A DNA stretch of 64,000 bases from Voacanga thouarsii (taxonomy: Eukaryota > Streptophyta > Magnoliopsida > Gentianales > Apocynaceae), in contig JANUWF010001109.1 of assembly GCA_026120185.1 (NCBI GenBank), positions 2,410,001 to 2,474,000 of the forward strand, in the 5' to 3' direction. Shown here in pieces: positions 31,977-44,949 of this stretch. Every line of letters begins with the position of its first letter. Position 1 is the stretch's first letter. The notes below the pieces were generated by a model. The model was given only the letters and a program-made list of their open reading frames with translations. It was not told where the DNA came from and searched no databases. Position numbers and translations under genes: made by a program.

Positions 31977-34900
31977 ATGGAGAAAACAAGCGAAACCACA
32001 AACGCACCGGGTTCGAGGCAGCTGAATTTGAAGAAGTCATTCAAGTTCGGGATACGTTCTCTATTAACCGCCTGTCCCAAAGAGGTCATTTGCAATTTCC
32101 GCAAATTATTGAATTTGATGGCTATATGCTGTAAGACTCTTTTGTGTCTTTAATTGAGGATTAAATTCTAGTTTCAACTGGAAAATTTGTAGGAATTCTG
32201 CAAAGCATTCCCGAATTTCACAAACGGAGAGCAAGAACGCCTCCATCGACTATTCATTCAGGTGTTTTCTTACCTTTTTCTTCCCATCCCTCTCTCTGTT
32301 TTTTCCATAACAAATAAAATTTCGAATTTAGTCTTTTGCTATCCTTTTCTCAAATTTCTTGAAGATGGTCAGCAAATGATGTTGCTATTGCATCATTTTT
32401 GTGGGATTAGTTCCGGTTAGGGGAACTTTATGCCTTTGATTTTGTTTTACAGTTGCCTAAATTTCACTTTTATAAAAAATTCTGAAATTTTTAAAGTTTT
32501 TCTTACTTTTATTATTTATTTCTCTTTTCAGGTTATTACATCATTGCACGGAAATATAGAGGTATGCTGGTTTTCATTTTTTTTCCCCTTGTTCTTTTAT
32601 TTCTGTGTGCAAGATTGATTGTATCCCATCAATGAGGGTTGTATAGCACACACATAAGAAGATGAAATAGGGATAAACTCAAGACTTAATGCCTGATAAG
32701 GGGGCTATAACATGTTCTCGAGCAAATTGAAACAGTTACTGCAGAAACATGCCTCTTCAAGAATTTGAGAAAGGAAACTAATGGTGTGGTACATTTGCTT
32801 TGTGGAAGATTCACTGAATTGGTGCTCCATGAAATTTGACTTATTTAATTCCTGCTAAATCCAAAATGGTAATAGTGCTTGTCCAGACGTTTATGGCTTG
32901 TTTAATTCTGATATGAGGTCTATGGTCTGTTTTTTATATGATCAATCGTGAAATGAATGAAATATGAGCAATTATTTTAACTGTACTTTGAGAAAATACA
33001 CTAATCACCTAATCGGACCAGAAACAAATTCATATTCAGTATTTCATCAAATCATTATGTAGTTATTTTTGTTAATTGAATGGAGAAAAGCTCAGCTGAA
33101 GAGGACTGAGTATGTTGGTTTTCTAATTATTATCGCAATTTTACAGTTCCTCCATCCGGAATTGAATGTCAAAATTTCAGTAGAACTTCTATAGAAACTA
33201 TGAGATTCAATTTGGGATGAAATGAGTAGGTCGCAGTTTCTTTTAAAATGTCCATTATGGCTAAATCATATTATTTGGGGTTACTAGGTAGTCTGTGTGC
33301 CTCAAGCAATAATCTGATTGTTGTTAAATGGTGACTAAGAATGATAAACTGCTACTATTAATTGTGTGTCCTTTTATTTTTTATTTTTGGAACGGAGTGC
33401 AACTAATGTAGTATTGGGCCTCTCATCATAAGGTGGCAATTGTCTCCTGCACTCTGGGCCTGTAGGATGGCGAAGTCCTAGTCGTGTAGTTTCCAATACT
33501 GTAAAGTTTTCTAATTTGACTGTCTGAGAAGGTTCTACTTATGTTCCTAAGATATATCAAATCTTCACAGAACAAAAAGATTTAACAAAACATTCAGACA
33601 TCTGTTGGGTAGCAAAGATTTCATGTAATGGAGCTTCAATCAGTTGGCTTCCTTGTTGTCAAACATCAAATATATATTTCTTCATTTTAGCTTTTCATTT
33701 GTTATTCCCATTGTGGGACCATCTTGGCACTTTGATGAACAGATAGACTCCCTGTATCGTTCTTAGTGGCTTTGGTGATGATTTTCGTGCTTGTATTCTT
33801 GCTTAGTTTGAACTTCTGATTCTATGAACCTGAAAGGTAAATGAGATAATATCTAACTGTTGTCTGTTTGAAAATTTGCAGGATGAGTTCGAATCATTAT
33901 GCCGTGAGACACAGGTTTGTTTTAATCATCATTTTGCTGTCTGGAGCTTTGTCTTAAATTCTTTTTGAGGCTTAACTTACCACTAAGTACTAGAAATTTC
34001 CCAATTATTTTAGACCATACTCGGATTTCCATGTTCTAGAGTTGATGAAAGTCTTTTTCTTTGCCTTTGATGCTCCACACTGCTACTCCCTTGCTTTTAC
34101 TTAATCTGTAACATTTGCGCCTTAGTAGTGGTAACATTTTGCTGAAGGAGCATAAATATCTGTGTAGAAAGGCATGGGGTTTTAATAATACTAGTTTTTT
34201 AGTTGTAGTCTTGGAAGATAAGAACCAAATTGTGTGAGTCAGAAAGCACTCAACATGATTTTTTTTTTAAATATATATTTTGTTTCTATTAAGTTGTGAA
34301 TACTTCTGAAATTTTCGTGTAATTTGCTTAATATATTAGACTTCACTATTTTTTTAACAGCTCCATTCCTGTTATTTCAACTTGAAATTAAGATCAGCTA
34401 CCTGGATGAAATCCCGCAAAACGATTGATATATGTAAAGGGGAGGGAGTCTATGTTTTTATTTATAGCTTCATATAGAAGATAGAATTAGTTTAACAACT
34501 GATTATTCTTCACTTAGATAATATCTTTATTGTGATGAACATTTTTTCCTTATATTCTTACTACCTTTAACCTGTGTTCCTTGGCTAAACTATTTCTTAT
34601 AAGCAAATATGCAAGTTCTAAAACTTAAACTTCAGAAGATATTATAATCTGGTGGGGCACCATTTTTAACGGCCGAGTAAAATGAGAATGTAAATACACA
34701 TGTAGGATTCAAATGAGTATAAATACCAAACGTTAAAGCTAAATTTTTGTTTTAAGATTTTGTTGATATATATCAATGTTTTATTATTTAAGGATTCAAA
34801 TGGCATAAAATTCTTATGTCAGTTTTTACAAACAAATTTTTATTATGTAATATTGGAAAGCCACAACTTCAAATTTAAGGAAATATAGGAGTTAGCAGTG

Positions 34901-37900
34901 AAGGTCACATGCATAAGTATAGTTTTTTCAAGGCCATCAAATATGATTGCCCAAAAAAAAAAAAAAAATGTATTTGACAATGTTAGTAAAGTGCTGATTG
35001 TGTTATTTTCATCCTGGCTGATAATGCCAGTGCATTATATAGCATGTTTTATTTCAATTAGCTAGCATAATTGTAACTCCAGATCTGGAGGAGTTAGGAT
35101 GCATCTGGTCTTTCTATACAAAATTGCCTCTGTTGAGACTTGTGTAATGCTACACATATGGGAGTTCCATTGACAAGAAAGAATACCCGTTAAATCATGC
35201 CATACTTGGCAGTTCCATCTGCAAAAAGGAATTAGAATTTGGGCTTGTTGCATTTTGTGGATCTCTTTGACATTTCAGGTTCTCAATCAAGTTTCAATTG
35301 TTCATGGTCATGTTAATGAGAATAGTTGTTTTCAAGTTGATATATAGAGTTGTGATCTGATTTGTTTGTTCTTTATGTTTTAAGATTGAACGTGTTCTCA
35401 AATTATCTTATTTTATTTTTTGCATCTAAATTATTGGGACATCCTACCATAACTTTTCCCTAAATTCTTTACAGGGATACTTGATATCTAAATGTTTTTT
35501 GCCCTTCATTTTTGTAGCCTCATTTACATTTATTCTCGACTTCAGTGGCATGGAGAGTGAACTGCTTCTCTTGGATAATTTTCTAAAATCGTTTAATGAC
35601 ACTAATAGGAAGGTCATATTCAATATGTTCCCTGGGTTTTTAAAGTTCTAAAATTTTGAAAGAAAACAAAAGATAAACTTCTAGTTAGCAAGATTGGCTA
35701 TTTTCACTTTCATATGTTTCTCTCAAATTTGAGTAGGTTTTATGTGAATCCTTTATACTTTCAACAAATAATAAAAAGTTGCCTTCAAAATGTGTTTTAA
35801 TGCCCTACAAAAGCATATTGTTGCACCAAATTTTAAGAGCTTATTTCTTCCTCTTTGCTTCTATTGAGAGTACAAGAGCTGGACTTTGACTTTGCACTGC
35901 TATGATTTCAGCATTATTTCCTCAGGCATTAGAGGTTGAGATTAGGGATGGAAATAGGCCAGGCTTTGGCTAAATTGGCCTAGGCCTGTATTGTAGGCTT
36001 AAGGTCTGAGCCTAGTCTGTTAGCTTATATAAGGCTTTTTTTAAGGCTCAGGCTTGGCTTGTTTTAAATTCTTTTCTTTTTTTATTCTCATTTTAGTTTA
36101 GGTATTTTATATTTAAAATATATATGTTAAAGTTAATAAATTATATATATATATATATTATATTTTATATGTTTAAAATAGTTTTTTATGATATATATAA
36201 ATATAATATATATTATAATTAATATGTGATATAAAATAATTATATAATATATAATATATAAATAGGCTAGGCCTAGTAGGCTTTAGTCTAGGCTTTAACT
36301 AAACAGGCCTGGTTTTAAGCCCAAGCCTGGCCTATTTCCATCCCTAGTTGAGATCACAGCCTGCATGACCTATTTGACTAATTCTTATTAAATGTATTAG
36401 TTCCAGCAGTCCATTAATTTTGCTTTCCATTTTGACTAAAACTTCTAGTATTGTGAAATGCCTCTCTTTGTGGCTGTTCTTCATAATTATGGAATAAAGA
36501 GGATAGGATCGTATAAATCTTCATTTTACGTATTTTTATGTTTGAAATTTGCCTTAAAAGCAAAACAAAAGAATCCTTTAGCTCTCTAGATCAATACAGG
36601 TACTAAATTGTAGATAAAAAAGTTATACACCCCCCCCGCCCCAACCCCCCCTTTTCCCCTTCAATAATTGAATGTTCTATTTTGACGTGGCACGAGATTC
36701 AGGAGCGTATTTGACCATTGGCAGGTTACCACCTTGCCCCTATTAATTAAAGTGGCTAATGGTAGGATCAATGGGTTGTTAGAATTTGTACCCTTTAAAA
36801 CGAAAAAAGTTGGCTGTGGATGTTTAGAGGTGAAATATGTTTATTTTAGGGAACGGACATTCAGTTTTTGACATCTTAAAATAGAAATGTGAATATTCAA
36901 TTTCAGACTGAAGGAGCATTATACTTTGGCATTTCATAGGAATGCAATAGCTGCATTTGATACATAAGCAGGGGACTAGGGGAGTATGTTATTGTCAAAG
37001 GATTGCCCGTGTTGGTACGCATAAGCTGCAATCAAAAAGGCGTTGCATGTCGAGCTTTTCTCATATGTTGTTGCATATTATAAAAGGCATTATTCTGGAA
37101 ATTCATTTTTGATATTTGATAAATTGACTAATTAATTTATTTCTAGCCATCAAGTAAACAAAGAATGAATGCAAACAATTACTTGTGAGGAGTTCTTAAA
37201 GGGATGTGGAGAGCTGAAAAGGATCCTCATTTGGTGTGGGCATTTTCTTTAATCACTGGATAAGAAATAACCATTCTAGCATTTATTATTGCCTTTGATT
37301 CAATAATTTTGGTCATTTGACATAATACTTCACTGATCATTATAATGCTGTAAATATTTTATTCAAATGGAAGTTCAACAAAGATTCAAATAGTTGAGGC
37401 AGGGAGAAATTTTTAGGAAATAATGATCTGTTAGAAATCATAAATTTTAGAATGTGATGTATATGTTTTATAGTTCCATGCATGTACTTGCTTCTTAATA
37501 ATGCACAAGAGCAAGGGCATTTTTGCAAACAAAATGTGAATGCACCATGATCCTTTAGTACTTTTATTTACAGTATAGTTTTAGTACTGAAAGGTAGAAG
37601 TAGGAAGAGATATTAAACTTATGAGATTGTGAATATATTGAGCAGTTGATTCTTTTGAATTCAGATTATTGAGGTTATATTTCTGAATTTATTTTTTGGA
37701 TCACTTCTAATGAGGGAATCATCATGTTGATTTTTGGCAGCAGTTTCTCTTGAATACTTGAACAAGGATATCTAATTAGCTATGCTATGGAATATTTTAA
37801 CCCCCACATTATATATGTTGGGATTTGTTTTGGTTTAACTATAAAATTCAAAGGATTCGTTATCCTTTGGTTTAACTTCATGTTGTTCATAGGTCAAAAT

Positions 37901-40900
37901 CATCATCATGGTGCAGTTGTGTCCTTTTAGCTGGGAAAACATTTTCTATTAATTCATGGAATTTTGGTTGGTGACTATTCTAATTTCATCAAGTTCTGTA
38001 CAGGCAGGAACTATACTTGATTCTGTGGAGCAAAAAATAGAAGAACAAAGTTTGGATCCACTGCTAAATGAGAAGTACGCTATCATAAAGCCTGATTGCA
38101 GTTGCATTTGTGATTTGTCCAATATAATAGCTATTCTTATTCATTGGATGCTTAAGATAAATGCCACTTCTTTATAAAATTCTAGATTGCTAAGTTTCTA
38201 AACCATATTGTTAGCCTTTGCTTCTTTTTTCATTTCCCATGGTGCACGTCTACATAAGATAACACAGAGATGTGAACTTGTTCTTGAGTAATTTTATCTG
38301 GGGAACTTATTTAGTGAGAAAAATTTATGGAGAAACAATTAATGATAATAACCCATGGATTTGAGAAAAGCTGCTAACTGCAAGCGTCATTAAGTGTAAA
38401 AGTTCAATTTATTCCTTTGACGTGCAATTGTAGCTCTTTATAGTCCTTCAAGACAGGAGGTCATTAAAGGATGTGTCAATGATTTGAGAATCGTCTCTTT
38501 AGATTTTGAAAAAGTTGGGAAAAAAAAAATAAATCCATCTGGTGTTTAAAATATTAAGTTTTGAGAAACTTTTAAGCATTAAATTATTATGGTTTTAGGA
38601 ATTAGTTTACGCAAAATAGCCCCAACCACATTCTGAGGTCATATATTCAATGTATTCTTAGATGAACTATCGTATTAGCTTGCAACCCGTTATATATGTT
38701 GAAAACTTCTTTCATAGTTGGCCTCCTTTTGAAGAACCATTTGATGAAGTAATTCCTTTGCTGAATCACTGGTTTATCCTGTATCCCACTGCTATTTCTA
38801 ATGTTAGATGTCACTATGATCAACGCATTTTGATGTTCCCTTGAGCTTTATAAACATACCAGTGTCTTCAACCCATTTCTTGTTTGGTAATGTTTTTGCT
38901 TAGGTATTTGAAATTCAGTCATGCTCATCAAATAAAGTTTTTACTATAAAAATTTTCACAAAATACATCCCTCTAAGCTTCCACAATTGAAGACAACATG
39001 TTCCCAATCAAAACCCCATTAGAATGACGGCACAGGGTGACTTCTCTCCAGGTAAAGAAACAAGCTTTCACACTGTAATATCCAAGTGTTTACAGCCAAA
39101 ACATACGTATTATCAATGGCTTAAATTATTAAGTTGGAGATTCATAGTTTTTCATGATACAACATTTGGTATCTGAAGAACATTTTAGTACGATGTATTT
39201 TATGGTAGAAATTGGATTTCTTTATAAATGAGAAGCTTGAGAATTGAATGGAAATGCAAAGCACTTTGTTTGCGGTAGAAACTGAATTAGTTTTTAAATT
39301 ATATGAGAAAAGAGAATGGGTAGAAGGGAAGAGCAGGAAATTGACCATTTGAATAAATACATTGTTTTATATTCATAGGTTTGTGTAGGTAGAGGCCAAA
39401 ATCCATGTCCTACCCTTGCACAGGGTAAAAAATATCTACCGTAACCCTGCTCCATCAACTTTTGCATCTTTCCATTACCCAAACCTAAAAGCCAAAGTAG
39501 GGTACTACCCAATGATTTTCCTTTTCAATCAAGTTTTTTTTCATCAAACCACGAAGAAGACATAAAATCCAACGCATATACATAGCCAAAAACAATATAT
39601 TTATTATTTCGCACTATAAGATAGTAGTTTTCTTACAAGTAAAGTCATAATTTCTCTTTTCTTAAGGCTTAGGAAATGAATAAATTAAGGAACTAGCCAA
39701 ACAACTAATACCTATGACACACATAACATAATGTACCATCTCATGAATGAGTCATATACTGATGATATATTAAATAGGTTGCATATTTTTTTGAGAAAAA
39801 TTTAAAGATGAACACTCTTTTCCTTTTCCTAAAATATACACTCTTTTTTTCCTTTTCCTTCTGGGATAATTCCAGTTCGGCAAGTACTTGATCTTACCCT
39901 ATGTTTTTTGCCATACTACGGGGTCAATAGGGTTACCTTGTATCCTAACTCCTACCATAAATTCTATGGTTAGATAATTTATATCCTTTCCCTGCTCTAT
40001 TAGACATTGTATCCTTACCTTATCCTGCCCCATGGCACAAGGTACTGGATTGGGACAAGGTTACCTTTTCATTTGCTCACCCCTATTCTATAGCCAGGAA
40101 GTGCTTCTGTATACACAAGATTATGGAAAGCTTTGGCACAAAATAAGTTTCTTTTACTTCAATATGCTAAGGCAGGAAATCAATTCAAAAGAAGCCATAT
40201 TTCTTGCAGAATAAAGATGAGTACTCCAAGAACTTTGTGGACCATAGCGCTGGAAACATTGTAGACTAATTTTGTCCTCTAAACATGGCAGCATTACTGA
40301 CAATCTGACATGGATAACATATTCAGAATTAAACATTTTTGTATAAGTTGGTTCTAATAAGCTAAAGGAATTGTTCCCTTCTTTTGTGCTTAAGGTTGTA
40401 ACAAATTGTTTCTTTTTAATGGGTATTCTTGGATGTACCATATTTACTGCTGTTTTTGCCCTAAATAGCTATATGTTGTCTGATTACTTTGCTGTCAAGC
40501 TTATAAATGTATGGTTTCTGTATTGGTGGGAAAAGCATTACATATTATGGATCTGCTTTTTCTATAATGATTTTAAAAGTTGAAAGCTGTAATTAAATGG
40601 AAAAGTATCCATATTTAGTTAAGTACTTTGCTTGTGGCCAGATTATTAGTGTTAGTTTAGGTTGCTGTGTATGTGGATGTAATTTTCATGATGTAAAAGC
40701 AACAAATTGCAGGAGTAACATTGGTGTAATTGGTCAAACTTTGTCAGATGCGAAGAGGAATGAGATCCACTACTTGATGAGTATGTTAGAAAAGGTGCGT
40801 AAAATATGCTTCTATATGACCTGGCTGATTGCTTTTCACATTATTAATAAATTCATAAAAACTGCATCTGTACAGCAATTAATTTTATTTTCTACATTCA

Positions 40901-41764
40901 AAATAATGTCCTCCCAAATGATTCGTTTTTGGGCAAATCATCTCTACAATTTGGGCTTATAGTTAAGTTTGAGGATGGAATTTTTGTGCACCTCAGTCGA
41001 CATGTGTATTGCATGCTTCTAGGAACAAAGTACTACTGATACAACATACATTGGACTCAAAGCTTCTGTAATACTTATATTTTTGGGATCCCACATATAC
41101 AAGATATGGGCCTGTGACCGATTGCTTCAAGTTGTTTCCCACTTGTTGACATCTTTGCTTCTAATGCAGTGCCTTGAAGTTCTGAAGTCCATTTCTAGAC
41201 TCCCATTCTTTTGCCTGATTAGAAATATACATATGAAAACATTCTTGTAACTTTGCAAATATCTGTACTTTTAAAGGCAGAAGAAGAGAAACGTCTCCTA
41301 AGTGATCGCCTTGATCTCGTGAAGAAACAAAGGCAAGACTTCTCTGTTGCCCAAGATGTCGTTAACAAGGTATTATGTTTTTTCAGCAACCATCCCATTT
41401 TTTATCCTCAAGTGTTACTCCCTCTGTTTCAAAACGGATGTCTTCATTTCAAAATGGAAGTTTACTTTTTAGAATAAACAGTCTTTGCAATCTAAATTCC
41501 ACTTGAGAAAAAAAAGCATGTATTCACATAAACAGAGTCCAAGATAACTTATTCAGGGTTGTGGTAATATACTAAGTATTCAAATGCTCTCTTAATTTTT
41601 TGTGAAGACCCAAATGTGGAAATTCATTTTGAAATGGTGGAAGTATATAAATGGTGTATTTAAACGGTGCACATGACATCTCTTACTTGTGAAATCTGCA
41701 GTTTTGGACCGAAATTCGCAGTTATGGGACTGGGAACAGCAATGATCCAATGATTGAATCCTAA
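31977..41764 (+). CDS. NNF1: Kinetochore protein NNF1/PMF1-like (MIS12 complex subunit), 8 coding exons
   Basis: Coding exons 31977-32084, 32193-32261, 32532-32561, 33882-33914, 38004-38074, 40713-40794, 41277-41369 and 41702-41764 join in frame (549 nt, 182 residues plus TAA). All introns are GT-AG. Landmarks: LKKSFKFGIRSLLTACPKE (exon 1), FPNFTNGEQERLHRLFIQ (2), VITSLHGNIE (3), DEFESLCRETQ (4), ILDSVEQKIEEQSLDPLLNE (5), KRNEIHYLMSMLEK (6), RLLSDRLDLVKKQRQDF (7). These match what I recall of plant NNF1 proteins, the PMF1 homologues. NNF1 pairs with MIS12 in the MIND complex, linking centromeric chromatin to microtubule-binding NDC80. The second half is heptad-like. The start is the ATG in the MEKTSET context; an in-frame ATG at 31896 is less likely because the homologous start is short. 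Intron 4 (4.1 kb) and intron 5 (2.6 kb) are large and contain MITEs. The intron 1 donor (GAG before GTCATT) is weak. The gene looks intact. Confidence 0.87.
33146..33232. mobile_element. Possible small Stowaway-like element in NNF1 intron 3
   Basis: TCCTCCATCCGGAATTGAATGTC at the left pairs imperfectly with GAGATTCAATTTGGGATGAAATGAG at the right. At about 87 bp it is short even for a Stowaway remnant, and no clear TA duplication is seen. Confidence 0.25.
35943..36346. mobile_element. hAT-type MITE in NNF1 intron 4
   Basis: 404 bp with long inverted ends: TAGGGATGGAAATAGGCCAG at the left and CTGGCCTATTTCCATCCCTA at the right. A perfect 8-bp target-site duplication GTTGAGAT lies at 35935-35942 and 36347-36354. 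The interior is AT-rich (ATATATAA) with subterminal GGCTTAGGCCT motifs. The perfect TSD suggests a fairly recent insertion. It does not disturb splice sites. Confidence 0.93.
41418..41643. mobile_element. Stowaway (Tc1/mariner) MITE in NNF1 intron 7
   Basis: Begins CTCCCTCTGTTTCAAAACGG and ends CATTTTGAAATGGTGGAAG, imperfect inverted repeats resembling the Stowaway start CTCCCTCCGT. TA dinucleotides flank both ends (41416-41417 and 41644-41645). Length 226 bp is typical. It lies 58 bp before the last coding exon. Confidence 0.8.
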
Positions 41765-42746
41765 TTTTCCTTCTTCTCTACATCCTCTGCTTCCAACTTT
41801 AGAGCAGCTCTGAATTTGGCCCAGCTTAGTGTTAGACCGTAACTATTTGGATTCTACTTGAAAGCCATGAGAGATGTTTTAACATATAGAACATGCTTAG
41901 ATTCAGTGTGCAATAGTCTTTATTCCTCTTTCTTGTCTTCTGATAACTGCTTCTATTAGTTCCAGATCAATATCGCATGCTGCTCGAGAATTAATTTACG
42001 GTTGAAATGATGGCTGACTTTTCTTTTGATCAAAAGTTTTGGGTGAATACCAGTAAACTAATCAGAAGTACAAAGATGAAAATCTAACTGAGTTGCCTAG
42101 GAGTCAGCAGTTGTGTGAAGCATTTTATAACTAATATGGATAAAGATGTATTCGAGTTTCATTGAGTGTTGTAATTAACTCAAAAATCACAGTTTGAATT
42201 GGACATGGGGAATTAAAAGGTTTAACATGTACATGTCCTCAGAATTAGAACTAATACCCCAGGAAAAAACATTTCGCGACTGTTTCTGCAACCCTTTCGA
42301 GGAAAATGAGAAAGTACTTATATCCTCTTGATTGCATACATTTTCTTTGGCTGGCTGCTGGGTTTTGCCTAGATGCAGAATTTTTACTTTCTGCCAAGTT
42401 GTGCTATTTGAAATGATATGTAGCATGTCTTCTAGACTTGGATGTTTCATGCCTATGTTATTTGTGCTTAACGTTACAGTTCTTCCCTCAAGGTCTATTA
42501 TTCGAAATCTGATACATATGCCCAAACTAGGATTTCTAGGCATCTATGGACTGGCTTAAACTTCTTTCTCCTTCAAGGATGACTTCGGTAATTTTAATGT
42601 TCTTTGTTGTATTTTATTCTTTTTGTCGAAATTAGAGTATTTTATTCTTTTTGTCAAAATTAGAGTATATCTCAAAGGTATAGGTGTGGTTTTGATTGAG
42701 TGAGACTTTATATTACTTAACCCAAATCACTTGGTTACACAAATGT
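41765..42746. other. NNF1 3' flank, including a 33-bp tandem duplication
   Basis: The first part should hold the 3' UTR; no polyadenylation site can be fixed by eye. At about 42612-42668, GTATTTTATTCTTTTTGTCGAAATTAGA is followed by a second copy with one change. No other gene was recognised. Confidence 0.45.
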
Positions 42747-44244
42747 TGTTGAGGTTTTAGATATACATAAATATAGGTATTAAAATACAGTCGTTCATGT
42801 GTTAATAAATTAAATCTTGTCTCTTTATTTAGTTGTATTGGATAGAAAGGATTGATTCCACAAGGAATACAAATTCATCACAAAAGAAAGGATTAAAATT
42901 TCAATTAATCTATTGAAAATTCTTTTGAAAAACTAATTCTAATTAATTCCAATAATTAGTTAAATAAGAAATATTTGGGAAACAATTAGAAAACTAAAAA
43001 TTTTGACTACAAAAGAATTACGAAATTAACAAAATATGAATAAGGAAAAGAATAAGAATCCAAACAAATTAGAAAACTAATTAATTTTTAAAATTATATC
43101 TTGAAATCAGATTAGGAAATTTATTTTGTATATAATTATTCTTAGAACATTTGGTCTGCAAATTTCTATCCTTGTCAAATTAAATTAATTTTATTGCTGC
43201 TGCAAATCAATTATTAATTTAATTCTTAATCTAATACAACTTGATTAATTAATGATTGAGTGTACAATTACATTAATTATGTCTTAGATTAAAAATTAAA
43301 TTCATAAATATTTTAAAACATCATTAATATCAAATCACACATAACAATAAGTTTCAATTATATGTTGTTTGAATCATATAATTTTCTATCAATCTAATTA
43401 AGCCAAAAGTTGCAATTTAATCTAATCAATAGATGCTATTAGTAGAAAATTAATTAAAGATTAATAATCTTAGCAATTCAACCATGTGAAAATATGTCGG
43501 TCAAATAGATGAGGAATTAACATAATAGATAAAGAAGAAATTAAGAATTATACAAATACTCAATAAATAACCTCAAAATGATAAAAGTTCAAGATTTTAA
43601 TTCAAGAATTTCAAAGTTTCCTAACGAATTATCAAAACAACTCTTAAGAATAGAAAGAATTTTAATTGTTTAAACATAGAAGAAAAGAGAAAAATTAATG
43701 AATTCAAAAAAAAAAAAAAAAGAAAAACGAGATTAATTGAATGATAGAATTTGATACAGTCACAATCTTGAATCATTCTTTGCCTCTCGAATTTCTAATG
43801 CTTCTCCTTCAAAAGGATGAAAGAAGAATGGAAAAGTATCAAGAGTTATGTGATATCTCGCCCTAAGACTCCCTAAATAGCTTGTACATCAACTTAGGAT
43901 TGAAATTTGGAAACTTCTAGAGACCTACACGGTTTGCTACTTAGCTTTTGAGAGTTGAGTTTTTTCCACTATTTGGCATGGTTTGGTGTATGATCGTGAA
44001 TTCATCTTATGCACATGCACTGTAGAACTTTTCAAAACACTTTCTAAAGCCATCTAAAACATTTGGGAATCATTCTTGTATTCAAATTCATCCTTTAAGT
44101 ATGCGTTTAATTGATTTTCCCCCCCTAAAAGTATCTACAACATACAAGAGTACAAAATAAGTAAAAACCACATTAAATCACACAAATATACAAAAATCAA
44201 GTGAAAGAAGACCTAAGAGGATGATGCTTTTGCAATTATCAACA
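42747..44244 (-). mobile_element. LTR-like repeat, non-coding
   Basis: The ends TGTTGAGGTTTT and AATTATCAACA give TGTTGA/TCAACA termini. The interior follows the same plan as the LTRs at 327-1843 and 6760-8299: GATTGATTCCACAAGGAATAC near 42850, long stretches of TTAATTAAT-type sequence, then AAAGAATGGAAAAGTATCAAG and a region near 43870-44000 of higher complexity. The five bases on either side do not match, so it is either an old solo LTR or my ends are a few bases off. Orientation is inferred from the shared layout. Confidence 0.45.
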
Positions 44245-44949
44245 AACTTCTAACATTAGTTAACTACTTTTAGACATAATTATCATCGTTCACATTTCTC
44301 CTCATATGATCTTAATTCGCATCCACTACCTGTCAACATATAAATGTTTTCTTATGTGTTTCATCTTTTATGCAAAACCAAATATAGTGGTGACAAGGGT
44401 TAACATTTGCTCCTTTTCTTTTGCTCAAAATGAAAGCCAAACAACATTAAAAACTTTTGCCAAAACACATAGCTGAGCTCTTATGAAGGGTTATTCTAGA
44501 ATTTCGAAAAATGGTGTTGATTTTTACTCGAATTTTGATAGTGGGGCGGGTCCAACCAATTTTTCGAATATAGCGAGGTTGTATTTTTCGAATACGATCA
44601 TCTAAAATGAGATTGCATTTACATAATGCTACAATGTCGAACTATTTTTTATTTTCAGCAAAGAAAATTGGAATATTTTGGAGAATTAAAATATTAAAGT
44701 TGCATTTCATGAATGCGACCGTAATATAAGATCGCTTTTCAACCTTAAGGTCTCATTTATGAAATGCGATCTTAAAACAACCTTATTCTTCAACACATCA
44801 AACTCCAAAATGCATCAAAAAGCTGTACATTTTCTCCAGACAAAATGCAACAAAACTATAAATTCGGCATCATCTTAAACCATTCATAATGTAATAAAAT
44901 AATATAATAATATTACAATAATAACAAAATAGTTATGTAACTTCGAATA
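44245..44949. other. Probable 3' part of the Mutator-like element
   Basis: No coding domain. Repeated phrases such as AAATGCGATCTTA, GCGACCGTAATATAAGATCGC and AGATTGCATTTACATAATGC at 44580-44780 are partly inverted with respect to each other and may be subterminal repeats of the adjacent transposon. A clear terminal inverted repeat was not located. Confidence 0.3.

Noticed and set aside
36625..36662. C-rich tract in NNF1 intron 4 (CCCCCCCCGCCCC...)
   Set aside because: A low-complexity tract only; a G-quadruplex on the other strand is possible but there is no supporting context.
38662..38844. 60-residue open frame in NNF1 intron 5, plus other short frames in introns
   Set aside because: No match to the family, no splice sites that keep the frame, and length is as expected by chance in AT-rich DNA.
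39350..40090. Possible hAT-like repeat in NNF1 intron 5 (TTTGCTCACCCCTA at the right)
   Set aside because: I could not find the opposite TAGGGGTGAGC-type end or a TSD, so I did not annotate an element.
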